The position numbers and the translations under genes were made by a program. Under the pieces are notes generated by a model, which saw only the letters and a list, made by a program, of their open reading frames with translations, made no database searches and was not told the DNA's origin. Positions 62,846-64,000 of a stretch of 64,000 nt of DNA are shown in pieces (the stretch's first letter is position 1; the number at the start of each line of letters is the position of its first letter). Source of the DNA: Brevundimonas sp. EYE_349 (GTDB lineage: Bacteria > Pseudomonadota > Alphaproteobacteria > Caulobacterales > Caulobacteraceae). The stretch is from positions 496,001 to 560,000 of the forward strand of contig NZ_JAHXPB010000001.1 in assembly GCF_023147505.1 (NCBI RefSeq), given 5' to 3'.

Positions 62846-64000
62846 ATGAACCAGACAAACAGACATATCGAAACGGCGGACCTATCCGCTGTCTTCAACC
62901 TCGAAATCGCAGGACAGAAGGTGGATGGCCGAACGGTCGCAGCCCGGTCATTCCGTGTGATCGCCGGGGACTTGATGGATCAGCTTGCCCGCCAGCCGAA
63001 ACCATCGGAGGCGGTGATGATCCGACAGGCCGCCATCCTGCTCACGTCCGACCAGACACAGTTCAGCATGTCGCATGGCGAACTTGGGCTGAACGCATCG
63101 TCGCTCGCGATCCGGCCGACGACGAACTACACCCTAAACACGTCCGCTGGCCTCGCCGCACTCGGCTCCGAAATCTACTTCGCAGTCGAGAACAGCGGGT
63201 ATGCGAAGGTCATGGAATACACCCGGCTCGCCGGGGCTGACACGACCACGGCTTCGGACGTGACGGCGCATTGCGACCGCTACATCCCCGCTGGCATTCA
63301 CGACCTGATCCCGGCCGATGACCTGTCAGCCCTGTTCGTCCTGACGCACGGCGCCCCGAACAAGGTCTACTGCTACAACTTCTATTGGGCTTCGTCCGAC
63401 GAGAAGCTTCAGTCGGCTTGGCACGAGTGGGACTTCGGACCCGGCGCCCGGATCGTCTCCGGCGCCTATCTCAAGGGCAACGTCTTCCTGACGGTCGAGC
63501 GCAACGACGGCCTATGGCTGGAGAAGGTCAACCTGACCGCTGGCTCGCGCCCGGCCCAGACCTCCCGACAAATCCATCTGGATCGTCGGGCGACCGTCAC
63601 CGGCGAGTATCAGCAGACCACCAACATGACGCAGTTCATCCTTCCGTATCGACCGGCCAAAGACCGGTTCGAGATCGTTCGGGGTGACGCCTTCACGACC
63701 CGGCCTCAAACGCTGATCGACCCTTCGACCTACGTCTGGATCACAGACAATATCGTCGAGGTTCCGGCCAGCGAGATCGCCGGTCCTGTCGTGATCGGCG
63801 AAGGCTACGAGTTCTCGTTCGAGTTCTCGACGCAATACATGCGGACCCAGCGCGGCGAGGCCATCACGACCGGCCGCACCACGTTGCGGACGTTCAGCGT
63901 CAACTTCGTGGACACCGCCTATTTCAAGACATCGGTTGCGCCCTACGGCTTCAATCCGAACGTCGAAGAAATCCTGCCCGCCAAACTCTCGCAGTTCAGC
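62846..64000 (+). CDS. T7 gp12-like tail nozzle protein with an unrelated N-terminus (partial)
   Basis: 385 codons, open at the window edge. Residues from about 66 resemble the C-terminal half of T7 gp12 (tail tubular protein B): LTSDQTQFSMSHGE, LGSEIYFAVENSGYAKVMEYTRLAGADTTTASDVTAHCDRYIPAGI, LTHGAPNKVYCYNFYW, SAWHEWDFGPGARIV. Residues 1-63 (DGRTVAARSFRVIAGDLMDQLARQPKPSEAVMIRQAA) do not belong to gp12 and look like a small helical phage protein. The usual 400-residue N-terminal part of gp12 is missing. A strong RBS AAGGAGG precedes ATG 62846. Confidence 0.72.
   Translation, partial: MNQTNRHIETADLSAVFNLEIAGQKVDGRTVAARSFRVIAGDLMDQLARQPKPSEAVMIRQAAILLTSDQTQFSMSHGELGLNASSLAIRPTTNYTLNTSAGLAALGSEIYFAVENSGYAKVMEYTRLAGADTTTASDVTAHCDRYIPAGIHDLIPADDLSALFVLTHGAPNKVYCYNFYWASSDEKLQSAWHEWDFGPGARIVSGAYLKGNVFLTVERNDGLWLEKVNLTAGSRPAQTSRQIHLDRRATVTGEYQQTTNMTQFILPYRPAKDRFEIVRGDAFTTRPQTLIDPSTYVWITDNIVEVPASEIAGPVVIGEGYEFSFEFSTQYMRTQRGEAITTGRTTLRTFSVNFVDTAYFKTSVAPYGFNPNVEEILPAKLSQFS

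Noticed and set aside
1..64000. CRISPR array
   Set aside because: No regularly spaced direct repeats of 20-40 bp were found by reading; the only multi-copy repeats are the REP pair, TGTCACACA and the 9-mers.

Overview
The window is a GC-rich alphaproteobacterial chromosome segment. The gene content fits Caulobacterales, most like Brevundimonas or Caulobacter: an iscR-led SUF operon, bactofilin, TonB-dependent receptors, an ActS/ActR-type redox pair beside a cyo ubiquinol oxidase, and DctB/DctD. No rRNA or tRNA gene is visible, so the taxon is an inference from gene content.

Layout. 1-5.8 kb: partial prmA (-), an Ala/Lys/Pro-rich histone-H1-like protein, a DUF3606 protein, a DEAD-box helicase, a diguanylate cyclase, a PlsC acyltransferase and a TfoX-like protein. 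5.8-12.6 kb: a minus-strand Fe-S assembly operon, iscR-iscS-sufB-sufC-sufD-sufS-sufT-sufA, mostly with touching or overlapping genes. 12.8-15.6 kb: an alpha/beta-hydrolase-fold protein lacking the nucleophile serine, a type II NADH dehydrogenase and an outer-membrane transporter-like protein. 15.7-18.1 kb: ahpC-ahpF (-). 18.2-19.9 kb: NamZ-like DUF1343 and DOMON-like genes (-). 20.3-23.1 kb: tyrS, a GIY-YIG nuclease cassette bounded by a 30-bp inverted repeat, a Bcp peroxiredoxin and a bactofilin. 23.1-26.8 kb: prfB (programmed +1 frameshift) and a PBP1A gene (-). 26.9-29.3 kb: ohr, cobS, a small membrane protein and a HIT protein. 29.3-36.3 kb: a minus-strand block cyoA-cyoB-cyoC-cyoD-surf1-actS-actR, putting a terminal oxidase next to a redox-sensing two-component system. 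36.4 kb: a divergent MFS transporter. 37.9-48.0 kb: minus-strand dctA, TonB receptor, secreted hydrolase, TonB receptor, phoD; 48.3-51.4 kb: divergent dctB-dctD, the likely regulators of dctA. 51.4-54.9 kb: one very large gene fusing a GH18-like domain, a polysaccharide deacetylase and a GT2 synthase.

55.2-64.0 kb: the left part of an integrated phage-like element. A tyrosine recombinase is followed directly by terminase, portal, a small acidic protein, capsid, a small ORF, a head morphogenesis protein, and a gene whose C-terminal part resembles the T7 gp12 nozzle but whose N-terminal part does not. No repressor, replication or lysis gene lies between integrase and head genes. The element runs off the right edge.

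Most unusual signals: (1) the GIY-YIG gene inside the 30-bp inverted REP-like repeat; (2) a shared extended -10 motif 7-8 nt before the ATG of both terL and portal, implying leaderless phage mRNAs; (3) the apparently chimeric nozzle gene; (4) the hydrolase with Gln in place of the nucleophile Ser; (5) tandem 9-mers and a palindrome upstream of tyrS.
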